Shown piece by piece: positions 62,655 through 64,000 of a DNA stretch of 64,000 bases; positions within the stretch are counted from its first letter, which is position 1; each line of letters begins with the position of its first letter. Below the pieces are notes generated by a model. The model saw only the letters and a program-made list of their open reading frames with translations. It searched no databases and had not been told where the DNA came from. Both the position numbers and the translations under genes were made by a program. This DNA is from Achromobacter xylosoxidans (lineage in GTDB: Bacteria; Pseudomonadota; Gammaproteobacteria; Burkholderiales; Burkholderiaceae_B), in assembly GCF_002192695.1 (NCBI RefSeq), contig NZ_MTLG01000110.1, positions 62,001-126,000 on the forward strand, in the 5' to 3' direction.

Positions 62655-63410
62655 CTATGCCACGCGTTCAAGCAGCCGCGGCACTGCCGATGCCAGCAAG
62701 GCAACGCCGGACGCAGTCAGCAGCCCCAACACGATCTGCCGGAAGCGCGCCTCGCTGATGCCTATGTAGAGCTTCGCGCCCAGCAGCACAGGCACCAGCA
62801 TGGCGGCGGCGACGATGGCGAACATGGGCAGCATGGCGCGCGTGACGATGCCGCTTGCCAGATACGTGCCCATGGTCACCAGCAGCATGGACAGGTTGAA
62901 GTTCTGGATGATGGCGCGTTGCGCGTCCTTGTCGAAGCCGCGCAGCGTGCACCACAAGGTGGGCAGCGTGCCCGTGAAACCGCCGATACCGCCCAGCACG
63001 CCGCCGGCCATGCCGACGGCCGCGTCGGCCGCGCGGCCGCCCGTGGAGATCTTCGGCAGGTTCCTGGCGTACAGCATGGCGGGGCACCAGATCACCAGCA
63101 AGGCGCCGAGTATGGTCTTGAACCAGTCCATGTCCAGGCGCGGCAGCAGCGCCACGCCCAGCGGAATGCCGAACAGGCCGCCGATCACGAAAGGCAGCAA
63201 TCGCCGCAGGTCGAAGCCGCGGCGCACGGTGATGGCGGCGAGGATCTGCCCGACCAGGGCGCCGAAGACCGCGAGCGTCGCGGCCAGGCGCGGGTCCAGC
63301 ACCCAGGCCCAGAACGACATCGCCACCAGGCCGAACGCAAAGCCCGACAGGCCTTGTACGAAGCCTGCGACGACCGCGCCCAGGGTGACCACCAGATATA
63401 CAGAATCCAT
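62655..63410 (-). CDS. TauE/SafE family (sulfite/organosulfonate) permease
   Basis: 251 residues with about eight hydrophobic helices. GAVVAGFVQGLSGFAFGLVAM and the half-repeat MAGGVLGGIGGFTGTLPTLWCTLRG are the TauE/SafE glycine motifs. Members export sulfite, sulfoacetate or other small organic anions. Nothing indicates the substrate here. It may be controlled by the MarR gene just upstream on the same strand. Confidence 0.9.
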   Translation of the reverse strand: MDSVYLVVTLGAVVAGFVQGLSGFAFGLVAMSFWAWVLDPRLAATLAVFGALVGQILAAITVRRGFDLRRLLPFVIGGLFGIPLGVALLPRLDMDWFKTILGALLVIWCPAMLYARNLPKISTGGRAADAAVGMAGGVLGGIGGFTGTLPTLWCTLRGFDKDAQRAIIQNFNLSMLLVTMGTYLASGIVTRAMLPMFAIVAAAMLVPVLLGAKLYIGISEARFRQIVLGLLTASGVALLASAVPRLLERVA

Positions 63411-63527
63411 TGCCGTCTCTTTGTTCTTGCTTCGGGGAACGGCTTGTATTCTGGATGATCGCGACTCCTCGCGAATCGCGTTTTTCTATGGGCTGATATC
63501 GCTCTTCTTATGGCGGCGCAGTCGATT

Positions 63528-63974
63528 CTAGTTCGGCGTCTTGCCCACTGCCGCCCGCAGGAAATTCGTTTCCAGCACGCTCAGCACCCGATTCAAGGTA
63601 TCGATATCCGCGGCGGACAATCCCTTGAGCGACTCCTCGAAGAAGGCGGCCCGTTTGGGCAGGGCCTCGTCCACCACGGCCTGGCCGGCCGGCGTGAGGC
63701 TGGCGTTGGTCAGGCGGTTGTCCTGTGGATCCACTGCGCGGGCGATCCAGCCCATTTTTTCCATGGCCTGCAGCTGCCGCGTGAGTGATGCGGGATCGAG
63801 CCGGCAGCGTTCGGCCAGATGCTTCTGCGAGCATTGGCCGCATTCATGCAGCGCCAGCAGGATGCGCCAGCGGGGCAGGGCGTGGCCGACCGTGCTGCTG
63901 AATGCGCTCTGCATGCCGCGGTAGGCTTGTCCCATGTGCTGGATGACCTGCAAGCCTTGTTGTTGTTTGGGCAA
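63528..63974 (-). CDS. MarR family transcriptional regulator
   Basis: 148 residues from TTG at 63974, behind a GGAG site 8 nt away; an in-frame stop just upstream excludes an earlier start, and the next Met (residue 14) would cut the first helix. Winged helix: LPRWRILLALHECGQCSQKHLAERCRLDPASLTRQLQAMEKMGWIAR, wing VDPQDNRLTNASLTPAG. MarR proteins repress nearby transport or resistance genes until a small ligand binds. Likely regulates itself and tauE. Confidence 0.88.
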   Translation of the reverse strand: MPKQQQGLQVIQHMGQAYRGMQSAFSSTVGHALPRWRILLALHECGQCSQKHLAERCRLDPASLTRQLQAMEKMGWIARAVDPQDNRLTNASLTPAGQAVVDEALPKRAAFFEESLKGLSAADIDTLNRVLSVLETNFLRAAVGKTPN

Positions 63975-64000
63975 AAGCTATTCTCCGACGCCGGCCGGCT

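Overview
This is a GC-rich chromosomal window of a Gram-negative betaproteobacterium, most likely Alcaligenaceae (Achromobacter or Bordetella type). The inference rests on recognisable gene neighbourhoods: mutM / TPR protein / lolB / ispE / tRNA-Gln / prs / rplY / pth / ychF, a folA-thyA region, hmgA-fahA, and an LPS-type glycosyltransferase cluster containing an AsnB-like amidotransferase. No phage, insertion sequence, CRISPR array or integrase was seen. Genes are densely packed, with many 1-4 nt overlaps. Layout: a partial DUF945 gene (1-1276, minus) is followed by a seven-gene minus-strand operon (1515-11193) that pairs two M81/MlrC-like metallopeptidases and an amidase-signature hydrolase with a complete Opp/Dpp-type ABC importer. 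It looks like uptake plus hydrolysis of an unidentified amide or peptide-like compound. Next come mmsA and an omega-amino-acid:pyruvate aminotransferase (probably beta-alanine degradation), divergent from a MocR regulator with a candidate operator between them. folA and thyA flank an MHYT-GGDEF-EAL cyclic-di-GMP protein. osmC and coq7 follow. From 21.5 to 33.5 kb there is a strong-looking small-RNA gene with a loop that copies the 16S rRNA anti-Shine-Dalgarno sequence. It is followed by a nine-gene polysaccharide cluster: WecA-like initiating transferase, TviB/TviC for UDP-GalNAcA, MurJ-family flippase, four GT4 glycosyltransferases and an AsnB-like amidotransferase. pgi and a phosphomannomutase/phosphoglucomutase, convergent with it, feed sugar-nucleotide metabolism. 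From 36.8 to 46.2 kb: a shrunken biotin-carboxylase-like protein that has lost its catalytic residues, a D-2-hydroxyacid-type flavoprotein, an OmpR-type two-component system, a PAP2 phosphatase, a FadR-type regulator, an LtaS-like membrane transferase and a PlsC-like acyltransferase. The last two are separated by a 164-bp element with perfect 34-bp inverted repeats. From 46.2 to 53 kb: hmgA-fahA (homogentisate degradation) with a divergent LysR regulator and a textbook LysR box, then a second oxidative cluster (DUF2783 protein, MhpA-like flavin monooxygenase, and a metallo-beta-lactamase-fold protein lacking several metal ligands). From 53.1 to 62 kb is the housekeeping block listed above. The end holds an SH3-domain protein, a TauE/SafE permease and a MarR regulator on the minus strand. 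The items most worth a second look are the anti-SD-mimic RNA, the biotin-carboxylase pseudoenzyme, the M81/amidase/importer operon, the 34-bp inverted-repeat element, and the degenerate MBL-fold cluster. All family calls come from reading motifs; no database search was run.
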